From contig CAYSLC010000237.1 of NCBI GenBank assembly GCA_964431545.1, positions 1 to 7,737 of the forward strand: 7,737 bases of DNA. Direction: 5' to 3'. Shown here in pieces: positions 1 to 7,217 of this stretch. A program made the position numbers and the translations under genes. Each line of letters begins with the position of its first letter. Position 1 is the first letter of the stretch. This DNA is from CAYSLC01 sp964431545 (GTDB taxonomy: Bacteria; Desulfobacterota; Desulfobacteria; Desulfobacterales; JAABSP01). Under the pieces are notes generated by a model. The model was given only the letters and a program-made list of their open reading frames with translations, searched no databases and was not told the DNA's origin.

Positions 1-2
1 GG

Positions 3-1298
3 GACTACGACTTCACCGGCCAGGCCCTCTCCGACAAGCGGCTCATCGCCCGGCTGCGGGCCGAGCGGGGCCGGTGGGTCGACTACGTCATCGAGTTCGG
101 CCGCGGGATCGACAACCTGGTGGGGTTCCACCGGGAACTCCAGCGGCTGTCCAGACCCGTCGCCTCGCCCCGGACCCGGCGCCTCGACTTCTACTTCGAC
201 ACCTTTTTGCAGGTGGAGAAGAAGGTCAAGGTGGGCGACTACATCAAGGAGATCGAGCGGTACAACGCGGCCGTCTCCCAGTACGGGGAGCGGGGCGGAG
301 AGGAGACCTTCTTCTCGGAGGTGGACCACAGGTACCCGGAGTTCGAGGCCATCTACCAGAAGAGCCTCGAGCAAAAGGCCCCCAGATCCCTCGACCTGCT
401 GGAGTTCATCATGGAGCGCTCTCCGTTTCTGAAGCGGGAGGAGAACCAGTGGATCAAATCGATCCTCCAGGTGGTGCGCAAGACCTCCCTCTTCCTGCAG
501 CCCCAGATCCGGACCAAGATCATGAACGAGGGATGGGCGAGCTACTGGCACGAGACCCTCTTCCTCCAGGACGACCGGATCAACGGCCACGAGGTGGAGT
601 TCGCCCGGGTCAACGCCGGGGTCACGGCCATGCCCCGGGTGGGGCTCAACCCCTACGCGCTGGGGATGCGGCTCTTCTACTACCTGGAGGAGCTGGCGGA
701 CAAGGGGAAGTACTCCCTCGATTTCCGGAAGATCCAGGACGTCCACCAGCGGGACCGGTATGACAAAAAGACGGCGACCGGGCGGGAGTTTCTCTTCGCC
801 GTCCGGGAGAACTTCGGCGATTTCACCTTCGTGAACACCTTCGTGGACCAGGATTTCGTCACCCGGAACAACCTCTTCGAGGCGGGCAAACGGATGAACC
901 GGCAGCGGATGGTCTGGGAGTACTACGTCAAGAGCCGCAAGGCGGAGGACTACCGCCGGATGCTCATCGACGCCATGTACCACCCGCCCCATATCGAGAT
1001 CGAACCCGAGGGGACCAAGAACGGCGACCTCTATCTGGTCCACCAGTTCGAGGGAAAACCCCTGGTCAAGGAATTCATCCCCAACACCATGATGGGGATC
1101 GAGTATCTGTGGGGGGGACCGGTCCACCTGGAGACCAGCGAGGTGGTCTCCAGGGCCGCCCCCCAGCCCCGGTTCGGCATCACCGCCATTCCCGGATTCC
1201 TGGCCCGCGCACAGGACGAGCCCGAGGAGCCGGAGGTCCGGTGGCAGCGGGTTCTGTACACCATGGAAAACCGAAAACTGTCCAAGCGTCCGCTGTAG
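3..1298 (+). CDS. spoVR: SpoVR/YcgB family protein (5'-truncated by window edge)
   Basis: The frame is open from the left edge to the TAG at 1296-1298, giving 431 visible residues. Family members are usually about 470-510 aa, so roughly the first hundred residues lie outside the window. The identifying stretch runs from a DLLEFI segment through REENQWIKSILQVVRKTS and PQIRTKIMNEGWASYWH; the MNEGWA-x-x-WH signature sits at visible residues 174-183. It is followed by GLNPYALG, an NLFEAGKRMN-like segment, and a C-terminal domain from about residue 344 with LVHQFEGKPL and YLWGGPVHLET. The last ~45 residues look like a family-variable tail. An internal GTG at 120 is not the start, because the protein continues in family-like sequence before it. 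SpoVR is needed for spore cortex formation in Bacillus, and YcgB is its enteric homologue; the molecular activity is not established. The family commonly lies with prkA, as it does here (89 nt upstream of it). No signal peptide or membrane segment is visible, so it is probably cytoplasmic. Confidence 0.93.
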   Translation, partial: DYDFTGQALSDKRLIARLRAERGRWVDYVIEFGRGIDNLVGFHRELQRLSRPVASPRTRRLDFYFDTFLQVEKKVKVGDYIKEIERYNAAVSQYGERGGEETFFSEVDHRYPEFEAIYQKSLEQKAPRSLDLLEFIMERSPFLKREENQWIKSILQVVRKTSLFLQPQIRTKIMNEGWASYWHETLFLQDDRINGHEVEFARVNAGVTAMPRVGLNPYALGMRLFYYLEELADKGKYSLDFRKIQDVHQRDRYDKKTATGREFLFAVRENFGDFTFVNTFVDQDFVTRNNLFEAGKRMNRQRMVWEYYVKSRKAEDYRRMLIDAMYHPPHIEIEPEGTKNGDLYLVHQFEGKPLVKEFIPNTMMGIEYLWGGPVHLETSEVVSRAAPQPRFGITAIPGFLARAQDEPEEPEVRWQRVLYTMENRKLSKRPL

Positions 1299-1301
1299 AC
1301 C

Positions 1302-1343
1302 TTCCCGGAACCCGCCCCCGTTCGAAAGGGGGGCGGCCGGGAA
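1302..1343 (+). promoter_or_regulatory. GC-rich intergenic stem-loop between spoVR and prkA
   Basis: The hairpin begins three bases after the spoVR stop. The outer stem TTCCCGG (1302-1308) pairs with CCGGGAA (1337-1343). After a 3-nt bulge (1309-1311) the inner stem CCGCCCCC (1312-1319) pairs with GGGGGCGG (1329-1336) around a 9-nt loop, so 15 base pairs in all. No U-tract follows, so it is not a standard intrinsic terminator. It could be a partial terminator, an mRNA 3'-end stabiliser for the spoVR part, or a processing site that sets different levels for the two genes. The pairing is read directly from the sequence; the role is inference. Confidence 0.6.
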
Positions 1344-1377
1344 ATGGAGTACGGCCGCGGCGCCATGGGCTGAATAT

Positions 1378-1383
1378 AGAGGT
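1378..1383 (+). promoter_or_regulatory. Ribosome binding site of prkA
   Basis: AGAGGT lies 4 nt before the ATG at 1388 and decides the start of the PrkA-like gene. The same frame is open back to a GTG at 1109, inside spoVR, but the added 93 residues are Gly/Pro/Arg-rich shadow translation unlike the family. Confidence 0.65.
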
Positions 1384-1387
1384 ACCC

Positions 1388-3733
1388 ATGTCGATGGAAA
1401 ACATCCAGAAAGCGATGGAGCGGCTCAACCTGAACATGCGGGAACGGGATCAGTACGATCCCGTCCCCTTCGACGAGTTCCTGGCCCTCCTGAACCTCAA
1501 ACCGGCCGGCGTGATGCGCAACGTCTTCCAGGTCTTCCACGATATGATGCGATTCTACGTGGGGGAGGGGGTGGACGAGTATCCCGACGACCCGGAATCG
1601 ATCGGCTTCGCCTACTACGACTGCACCCGCCTTTTCGTGGAGGATTCCGACAACCCCTTCTTCGCCGATCGGCTCTTCGCCAACCGGCTGATGACCCATA
1701 TCGAGTCGCTCAAGCGCGGGGCGCAGCAGAACAAGATTTACATCTTCGACGGCCCCCCGGGGTGCGGCAAGTCGACCTTTCTCAACAACCTGCTCAAGAA
1801 GTTCGAGACCTTCGCCAACCTCCCCCAGGGAGGGATGCGGTTCGAGGCGGTCTGGCGGCTGGACCGGAAGCTTTTGGAGATGGGGAAGAACAACGGGCAG
1901 CCCCCGGTGCTGGAGAAGGTCTCCGATCTCATGCACAGCCTCCGGGAGACGGAGGACCCGTGCGACGAGGGGATGGCGGAGGAGGCGGGCGGCCCGGATT
2001 CCATGTACGGGGACCTTTCGGTGGTCGAATTCAACGAGGACTATGTGGAAGTCCCCTGCCCCAGCCACGACCACCCCATCCTGATGATCCCCAAGCGGTA
2101 CCGGCGTTCCCTGTTCGACGACATCTTTGAAAACGACGAGTTCAAATGGAAGCTCTTCACGGACAAGGAGTACGAATGGGTCTTCCGGGACAAGCCCTGC
2201 ACCATCTGCAGCTCCCTCTACCAGGCCCTTCTCAGGATCCTCAAGAGTTCCCAGGAGGCGTTCAAGATGCTCTACGCCCGGCCCTACCACTTCAACCGGA
2301 GGCTGGGGCAGGGGATCAGCGTCTTCAATCCCGGCGACCGGCCCATGCGCCAGACCATCCTCTCCAACCCCATGCTCCAGCGGCGGATCAACGCCATGCT
2401 CCGGGACAGCAACCAGGTGAAGTACATCTTCTCCCGGTACGCCAAGACCAACAACGGCATCTACGCCCTGATGGACGTCAAGTCCCACAACATCGAGCGG
2501 CTCATCGAGCTGCACAACATCATCAGCGAAGGGGTCCACAAGGTGGAGGACATCGAAGAGTCGGTCAAGTCCCTCTTCCTGGCGCTGATGAACCCCGAGG
2601 ACAAGAAGAACATCGAGGACATCCAGTCCTTTTCGGACCGGATCGAATACATCAAGATCCCCTACGTCCTCGACCTCAACACCGAGGTGGAGATCTACCG
2701 GAACATCTTCGGCCGGCAGGTGGACGACCACTTCCTGCCCCGGGTGCTCCACAACTTCGCCCGGGTGATCATCTCCTCCCGGCTGCGGATCCGGTCGGAT
2801 GCGCTGCTGGAGTGGATCGGGGACCCGAGCAAATACCGCCACTACTGCGACGAGAACCTCCAGCTACTCAAGATGGAGATCTACACCGGGTACATTCCGG
2901 GGTGGCTCACCGAGGAGGACCGGAAGCGGTTCACCGCCAAGCGGCGCCTCAAGATCATCGCCGAGTCGGAGACCGAGGGGGAGAAGGGCTTTTCCGGCCG
3001 GGACTCCATCAAGATCTTCAACGACTTCTACTCCACCTTCGCCCGGGAGGACCGCCTCATCAACATGGGCAACCTCTACACCTACTTCACCAGGACCCGC
3101 CGGGATCTGGGGGACATGCTCCCCGTGGGATTTCTGGAGTCGCTGATCCGCCTCTACGACTACACCATCCTCCAGGAGGTGAAGGAGTCCCTCTACTACT
3201 ACAACGCGGAGCAGATCTCCAGGGACATCCAGAACTACCTCTTCGCCATCAACTTCGAGATCGGCTCGGTGGAGACCTGCAAATTCACCGGGGAGCGGCT
3301 GGAGATCACCGAGGAGTTCTTCGAAAGCATCGAAAACCGGCTTTTGGGCAGCCGCTCCGATCCGGAGCGTCGGGGCCTGTTCCGGAGGGAGACCCAGCAG
3401 GAGTACGCCTCCAAGACCCTCACCCAGGAGATCCTCCTGGGGGGGCTCGACGTCACCGAGACGGACCTCTACCAGACCCTCCATGAACGGTACATCTACA
3501 ACATCAAGGAGAAGGTCCTCGATCCGTTCCTGGAGAACGAAAACTTCCGCAAGGCGATCAAGGACTACAACGAAGAAGATTTCCGGACCTATGACCGGCG
3601 GATCCGCGACGACGTGACCTTTCTCATCAACAACCTGTGCACCAAAAGCGGGTATACGGAACAGGGCGCCAAGGAGGTCTGCATCTACGTCATCGACAAC
3701 GACCTGGCCGCCAAATTCGGGAGCCGCCCTTGA
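1388..3733 (+). CDS. prkA: PrkA-type AAA+ serine protein kinase/protease homologue, long variant
   Basis: This 781-aa protein matches the PrkA/YeaG layout from end to end but is longer than the usual ~630-640 aa. Residues 20-120 correspond to the PrkA N-terminal region (a PFDEFLALL start, then DRLFANRLMTHIESLKRG). The Walker A motif is GPPGCGKST at 122-130. A CPSHDHPILMIP stretch (C224, H227) corresponds to the family's SPMHEDPL-like motif, and C271-x2-C274 to its CPxCR-like motif; together they could bind a metal. TNNGIYALMDVKSHNIERL matches the family's NRGxxEFxEMLK stretch. SDRI (416-419) followed by IPYVLDLNTEVEIY is the family's DRI-x-VPY segment. The C-terminal kinase-like region keeps GFSGRDSIKI (from 534), a TGE motif (634-636) and GYTEQGAKEV near the end (755 on). 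PrkA was described as a serine kinase; the B. subtilis protein was later reported to act as an ATP-dependent protease, so the activity is open. The extra length comes partly from an acidic, poorly conserved-looking insert at about 175-220. It is probably cotranscribed with spoVR and the NTPase gene. Confidence 0.92.
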   Translation: MSMENIQKAMERLNLNMRERDQYDPVPFDEFLALLNLKPAGVMRNVFQVFHDMMRFYVGEGVDEYPDDPESIGFAYYDCTRLFVEDSDNPFFADRLFANRLMTHIESLKRGAQQNKIYIFDGPPGCGKSTFLNNLLKKFETFANLPQGGMRFEAVWRLDRKLLEMGKNNGQPPVLEKVSDLMHSLRETEDPCDEGMAEEAGGPDSMYGDLSVVEFNEDYVEVPCPSHDHPILMIPKRYRRSLFDDIFENDEFKWKLFTDKEYEWVFRDKPCTICSSLYQALLRILKSSQEAFKMLYARPYHFNRRLGQGISVFNPGDRPMRQTILSNPMLQRRINAMLRDSNQVKYIFSRYAKTNNGIYALMDVKSHNIERLIELHNIISEGVHKVEDIEESVKSLFLALMNPEDKKNIEDIQSFSDRIEYIKIPYVLDLNTEVEIYRNIFGRQVDDHFLPRVLHNFARVIISSRLRIRSDALLEWIGDPSKYRHYCDENLQLLKMEIYTGYIPGWLTEEDRKRFTAKRRLKIIAESETEGEKGFSGRDSIKIFNDFYSTFAREDRLINMGNLYTYFTRTRRDLGDMLPVGFLESLIRLYDYTILQEVKESLYYYNAEQISRDIQNYLFAINFEIGSVETCKFTGERLEITEEFFESIENRLLGSRSDPERRGLFRRETQQEYASKTLTQEILLGGLDVTETDLYQTLHERYIYNIKEKVLDPFLENENFRKAIKDYNEEDFRTYDRRIRDDVTFLINNLCTKSGYTEQGAKEVCIYVIDNDLAAKFGSRP
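1444..1464 (+). repeat. Perfect 8-bp inverted repeat early in prkA
   Basis: ACGGGATC (1444-1451) and GATCCCGT (1457-1464) are perfect inverted repeats around the 5-nt loop AGTAC. They lie within codons 19-26 of the PrkA-like gene. The repeat could form an RNA hairpin just after the start or be a chance pairing in coding sequence. Confidence 0.35.
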
Positions 3734-3743
3734 TCGGGACGCA

Positions 3744-3780
3744 TCCCCCGTTGGTTCCGGACTCCTCCGGAGCGGGGGGA
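3744..3780 (+). promoter_or_regulatory. GC-rich stem-loop and possible Shine-Dalgarno switch before the STAND NTPase gene
   Basis: The outer stem CCCCCG (3745-3750) pairs with CGGGGG (from 3773). The inner stem CCGGA (3757-3761) pairs with TCCGG (3766-3770) around a CTCC loop. No U-tract follows. The segment CTCCTCCG (3762-3769) can instead pair with CGGAGGGG (3791-3798), which contains the Shine-Dalgarno of the next gene. The two foldings share bases 3766-3769 and exclude each other: one leaves the ribosome binding site free and the other hides it. The complementarity is seen in the sequence; the switching is inferred. Confidence 0.45.
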
Positions 3781-3791
3781 CCGCCCCGGGC

Positions 3792-3796
3792 GGAGG
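3792..3796 (+). promoter_or_regulatory. Ribosome binding site of the STAND NTPase gene
   Basis: GGAGG lies 4 nt before GTG 3801 and supports that start over the in-frame ATG at 3840, which has no purine-rich element at a proper distance. The last bases of the site can also be drawn into a short CCGCC/GGCGG hairpin (3781-3785 with 3789-3793). Confidence 0.55.
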
Positions 3797-3800
3797 GGCC

Positions 3801-6800
3801 GTGACACGGGCCGGCACCGGTCCGGACGGCGCCCGGCCGATGGCGGAAGGCAGGGGGCCACCGACGCGGTTCGGCGAGGAGCGCCGGGCCCTGGAGCGGT
3901 TCATCGACGGCCACCTCCGCCAGTTCATCGGCCGGACGTCGGTCCTGGAAAGCCTGACCCGGTCGGCGTTGTCCCGACCGGGGCGCAAGGTGTGGGGCGT
4001 CTGTATCTACGGAGAGCCCGGGATCGGCAAAAGCGCCCTGTTCGCTCGACTTTACAAAAGCCTGCTGGGCGCGACCGATTCGAACGGAGCGCCGATCCTG
4101 GTCCTGGCCCATGCCGCGGGGATCGATCCGCCGTCCCTTCGGGTGGAGGTGATGGTCGAACGGTGGATCGAGGAGCTGGCCTCCCTCTTTGCCGTGCGGC
4201 AGGGACTCTCCCACCTCTGGTCCGTTTTCTGGGCCCGGTTCGCCGCGTCGGTCAACCGGCGAAACCGGTTCCCGGAGGACCGGACCGATTCGGGCCGGGA
4301 ACGTCGGGAGGACCTGCGCCGGCGGTTCGGCCGCCTCCTGTTCCAGGCCGCAGGCCGGATGCGGGTGGTGGTACTGGTGGACGGCCTCGACCAGTTGGAG
4401 CGGACGGACCAGGCCCGGCGACTGGGGTGGCTCCCGGACGGCTGGCCCGCCAACGCCCGGTTCATCGCCACGGCCCGGCCGGGGGAGGAGACCGCCGCTC
4501 TCCAGAAGCGGGAGGGGGCAAAGCTGCTCCACCTGCCGCCCCTGTCGGCCGGGGAGGCCGAGGCTCTGGTCCGCCGCCTCTGGCGGCGGAGGGGGCCGCT
4601 CGGGCCCGACGACGTCATGGAGGGCCTCGTCGGCCCGAAGCTCCAGACGGACGGGGCGCCCCCGGGAAAGCCCGCCGCCGACGGCCCCGCCCCGTCCGGA
4701 AACCCCCTCTGGCTCACCATCGCCGTGGACCATCTCAGCCGTCTCGATGCGCGGCAAGCGGTCGATCCCCTCCCCCGGTCCCTCGACGGCCTTCTTCGGG
4801 TCTCCCTGGAGGCCGGACACCGGCGGCTGGAGGAGGCTTGCGGGGTATCCTGGTCCCCGCTGTGGCTCGACCTGGTGGCGGCGGGCCGGTTCGGCATGTC
4901 CCAGGACTGCATGCGGCGGGAGGTCCGGGGGGAAGATCCCCGGTCCTTCGACGGACAGTTCGAGGAGGTGTGCGAACGCCTCGGCGTCCACCTCCATCTT
5001 CGGCCCGGCGAAGGTCTCTGGGACTTTCGCCATTCCGCGATTCGGCGATTTCTCCGGGCCGAGCGGCTGTCGGACCCGGCCCGGGACCGCCGGTGCCATC
5101 GCCGGATTCTGGAGTACCTCACCCTCGGCGGCGCCCCCAATCCCTTTCTGACCCGCTCCGAGACCCTGTACCACTATTTCTGGGCGGGGAACCCCCACGG
5201 GGCCGCCGCCTTCCTGGCCGGGGACCTCGACCCGGAGGTGCTCCGGGGGGCGACCCTGATCCTGGCCGAACTGATCGCCGGCGGGGAGCAGGAGGCGGAC
5301 AACCCCGGCCTCGCCTGGGTGACGGACCTCTTTGCGGCACTTGGGTCCGCGGACCCGTCCCTGGAATCCCTGGAGCGATTCTGCGTTCGAATGGGACGCG
5401 ACCTGGACGCGGCTCTGGCGGGAAAGGCGGATTCCGGGACCCGGATCTTCATTCTGGAACAGGTCAAGCAGGCCCTGGAAAACGGTGTGATCCAGGAGAA
5501 GGAGGACGGGGTCCGCGGGCGGCTGCTCCTGCTGCTGTCCGAGGCCATTCGGAAGATCGGCGACCTCCAGGATCCTTCGGATGACCCCTGGGAGGCGCGT
5601 CGTCCCTCCACCGGTCCGGGGACGGGGCTCCGACGGGCGGTCCACCGCCGCGCCGTCCGGCTTCGGTCCCGGGGGTACAACCGAGCCCTGGCCCACATCC
5701 GGCAGGGGGAACGCCACCGCGGGGCCGGGGATCCCATCAAGGCGAGGAAGCAGTTTCTCCGTGCCCTGGACATCCTCAAGAAAGTCGACGGAATGGGCCC
5801 CTACGACCGCGGGCTGAAGGGGGAATTCGCGGCCGTTCACACCCGGCTGGGGGATCTTTCCCTCTCCCTCGGAGAGGTCAAGGCGGCGGAGATCTTTTAC
5901 AAGACCGCCTTTGCCGTGGGGGAACGGATCTATCTGCGCCACCCCGAGGAGGTGATCGGGGCCCGGGATCTGGCCGGGACCTTCCTGCGCCTGGCGGACC
6001 TGGCGGAGCGGATGGGGGACCTCCACCAGGCGGACGCCGTCCTGGGCCGGGGCATCCGGCTTCGCCAGGAAGTCCACCGGCGCCGCGGGGAGGATCTCTT
6101 CTTCCTGGCCGAACTCGCCGATGCCTTCCTCCGGCGGGGCCGGCTGAGGATGGACCTGGGCCGGTACGCGGAAGCCGGACGGGATCTCGGAAAGGCGCTG
6201 GCGTTCGAAAACCGGATCCGCGAAGCAGAGGACTGCGGGGCCGAAACACTGCGGGATCTGGCCCGGAGCCATCTTCTCCTGGGGGACCTCCACCGGCACA
6301 CCGGAAGTCCCCGGGAGGCCGCCGAAGCCTACGAAACCGGACGCCGCCTGCTCAAAGAGACCGGGGCGTGCGCCCTCCGGGACCGCTTCTACCCCGATCT
6401 GGCCGATGCCCACGTGCGACTGGGGCGGCTCTGTCTCCGGGAGCAGGACCCCAAGGAGGCCCTGCGGCACTTCAAATGGGTCCGGGATCTCCGGGAACAG
6501 GTCAACCGGGGCCCGGAGGCCGGTCCGGACACCGAGAGGGCCCTCTCCGAAGCCCTCATCCGGCTGGGCCAGGTCCATCAGGTATTGGAGGAGCCGGGGG
6601 AGGCCGATAGCCTGTTTCGCCGGGCCCTGAAGATCCGGGAGGGCCTGGCCGGGCGTCTGCCCCAGTTGCTGATCCACGGCCGTGATCTGGCGGCCGCCCA
6701 CGAGGCCCTGGGGGACCTCCACGTCGGATCGGACGCCCTGGCCCATTACGGCCGCGCACTGAAACTCCGCCGAAAGCTGGTGCGAAAGTCCGGTTCAATG

Positions 6801-7217
6801 CCGGCGCTTCGCATGGATCTGGCCGTCCTTTTCGGCAAAACGGCGGCGGCCCATGCCGCCGCCGGGAATGACGACCGTGCGGCGAAACACTTCCGGGAGG
6901 GTCTCGCCCTGTTTACCGAGATCCGGGAATCGATGGAATCGTTGACCGTCTTCGAACGCCGGTTCTCCGCGTTCCTGATCCGCATGGCCGACCACCTCGA
7001 ACAGACCGGCCGCGCCGACCAGGCGATCGGCCGTCTTGAAGAGGCGCTGGAACTCCGGAAACGCGCCCAGGGCCGCGCACCCCGGAATCAGGAAGTTTTG
7101 GCCGACCTGGCCGAGGTGATCGAGCGGCTGGAGAAGCTCGATCGCCGGGGGGGACACCTCACGGAAGGGGATGAATCCATCCGGAAGACACAAGGGGATC
7201 GCGTAACGACGAGATGA
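3801..7217 (+). CDS. STAND/NACHT-like P-loop NTPase with C-terminal TPR array
   Basis: This 1138-aa protein starts at GTG and ends at TGA 7215-7217. A short N-terminus leads to FIGR (42-45), the entry motif usual before STAND NTPase domains. Walker A is GEPGIGKS (71-78). Walker B is VVVLVDGLDQLE (189-200) with D194 and D197. ARFIATARPG follows as a sensor-like strand. GNPLWLTIAVDHL (from 300) and FRHSAIRRFLRAERL (from 409) are typical of the helical/winged-helix part of NACHT proteins related to NPHP3 and TEP1. After a linker (about 470-620) come ten TPR-like units with consensus R-L-G-D-L-x4-G-x3-EA-x3-Y-x2-AL-x-LR and a 48-residue period, ending near 1100. No transmembrane segment, nuclease, protease, TIR or DNA-binding domain is visible, so the output must be conformational or through a partner. 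STAND proteins are ATP-driven switches in signalling and immunity, with TPRs sensing ligands or proteins. It lies 67 nt after prkA and is probably in the same operon. Its composition matches the upstream genes. The exact function is unknown. Confidence 0.85.
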   Translation: MTRAGTGPDGARPMAEGRGPPTRFGEERRALERFIDGHLRQFIGRTSVLESLTRSALSRPGRKVWGVCIYGEPGIGKSALFARLYKSLLGATDSNGAPILVLAHAAGIDPPSLRVEVMVERWIEELASLFAVRQGLSHLWSVFWARFAASVNRRNRFPEDRTDSGRERREDLRRRFGRLLFQAAGRMRVVVLVDGLDQLERTDQARRLGWLPDGWPANARFIATARPGEETAALQKREGAKLLHLPPLSAGEAEALVRRLWRRRGPLGPDDVMEGLVGPKLQTDGAPPGKPAADGPAPSGNPLWLTIAVDHLSRLDARQAVDPLPRSLDGLLRVSLEAGHRRLEEACGVSWSPLWLDLVAAGRFGMSQDCMRREVRGEDPRSFDGQFEEVCERLGVHLHLRPGEGLWDFRHSAIRRFLRAERLSDPARDRRCHRRILEYLTLGGAPNPFLTRSETLYHYFWAGNPHGAAAFLAGDLDPEVLRGATLILAELIAGGEQEADNPGLAWVTDLFAALGSADPSLESLERFCVRMGRDLDAALAGKADSGTRIFILEQVKQALENGVIQEKEDGVRGRLLLLLSEAIRKIGDLQDPSDDPWEARRPSTGPGTGLRRAVHRRAVRLRSRGYNRALAHIRQGERHRGAGDPIKARKQFLRALDILKKVDGMGPYDRGLKGEFAAVHTRLGDLSLSLGEVKAAEIFYKTAFAVGERIYLRHPEEVIGARDLAGTFLRLADLAERMGDLHQADAVLGRGIRLRQEVHRRRGEDLFFLAELADAFLRRGRLRMDLGRYAEAGRDLGKALAFENRIREAEDCGAETLRDLARSHLLLGDLHRHTGSPREAAEAYETGRRLLKETGACALRDRFYPDLADAHVRLGRLCLREQDPKEALRHFKWVRDLREQVNRGPEAGPDTERALSEALIRLGQVHQVLEEPGEADSLFRRALKIREGLAGRLPQLLIHGRDLAAAHEALGDLHVGSDALAHYGRALKLRRKLVRKSGSMPALRMDLAVLFGKTAAAHAAAGNDDRAAKHFREGLALFTEIRESMESLTVFERRFSAFLIRMADHLEQTGRADQAIGRLEEALELRKRAQGRAPRNQEVLADLAEVIERLEKLDRRGGHLTEGDESIRKTQGDRVTTR
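5676..7100 (+). repeat. Ten degenerate TPR-like units with a 48-codon (144-bp) period
   Basis: The residue equivalent to L in the RLGDL motif falls at 635, 683, 731, 779, 827, 874, 922, 970, 1011 and 1062 of the STAND protein. Spacings are 48 five times, 47 once, 48 twice, then 41 and 51. The 41 reflects a unit (near 970) that has lost about seven residues in its first helix turn. The units are diverged in sequence, so this is a protein-level repeat and not a recent DNA tandem duplication. Long 48-residue TPR units of this type (RDL-x-LGDL-x-GD-x-A-x-Y-x-L-x-IRE) are known in other bacterial signalling proteins. Confidence 0.8.

Noticed and set aside
120..122. GTG as the start of the SpoVR protein
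   Set aside because: The frame is open to the left edge and the residues before this codon look like genuine protein. The family is longer than the length this start would give, so the gene is simply cut by the window.
1109..1387. Upstream extension of the PrkA-like frame to a GTG inside spoVR
   Set aside because: The added residues are Gly/Pro/Arg-rich and unlike the family, and they overlap the spoVR coding frame. ATG 1388 has a good Shine-Dalgarno.
1031..2842. 603-codon open frame on the minus strand, antisense to spoVR/prkA
   Set aside because: It mirrors the prkA codons. The translation is Val/Leu/Asp/Pro-rich low complexity without motifs, and the sense frame is a clear PrkA family protein. 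Such frames are common in GC-rich genes.
3744..3780. Intrinsic terminator after prkA
   Set aside because: The hairpin is strong but G/C-rich sequence, not a U-tract, follows it, so it is reported only as a possible regulatory stem-loop.
3840..3842. ATG as an alternative start of the STAND NTPase
   Set aside because: No Shine-Dalgarno lies at a suitable distance, whereas GTG 3801 has GGAGG 4 nt upstream. It cannot be fully excluded, because the first 13 residues carry no conserved motif.
3690..6746. 1018-codon open frame on the minus strand, antisense to the STAND gene
   Set aside because: The translation is Pro/Gly/Glu-rich with no domain signal, while the sense frame has Walker motifs and TPRs. 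It is a GC-driven shadow, as is a shorter antisense frame at 2864-3988.
3801..7217. Assignment as an Avs-type antiphage STAND protein
   Set aside because: No N-terminal effector domain is visible and the neighbours are SpoVR and PrkA rather than defence genes. A defence role is possible but unsupported by the sequence.
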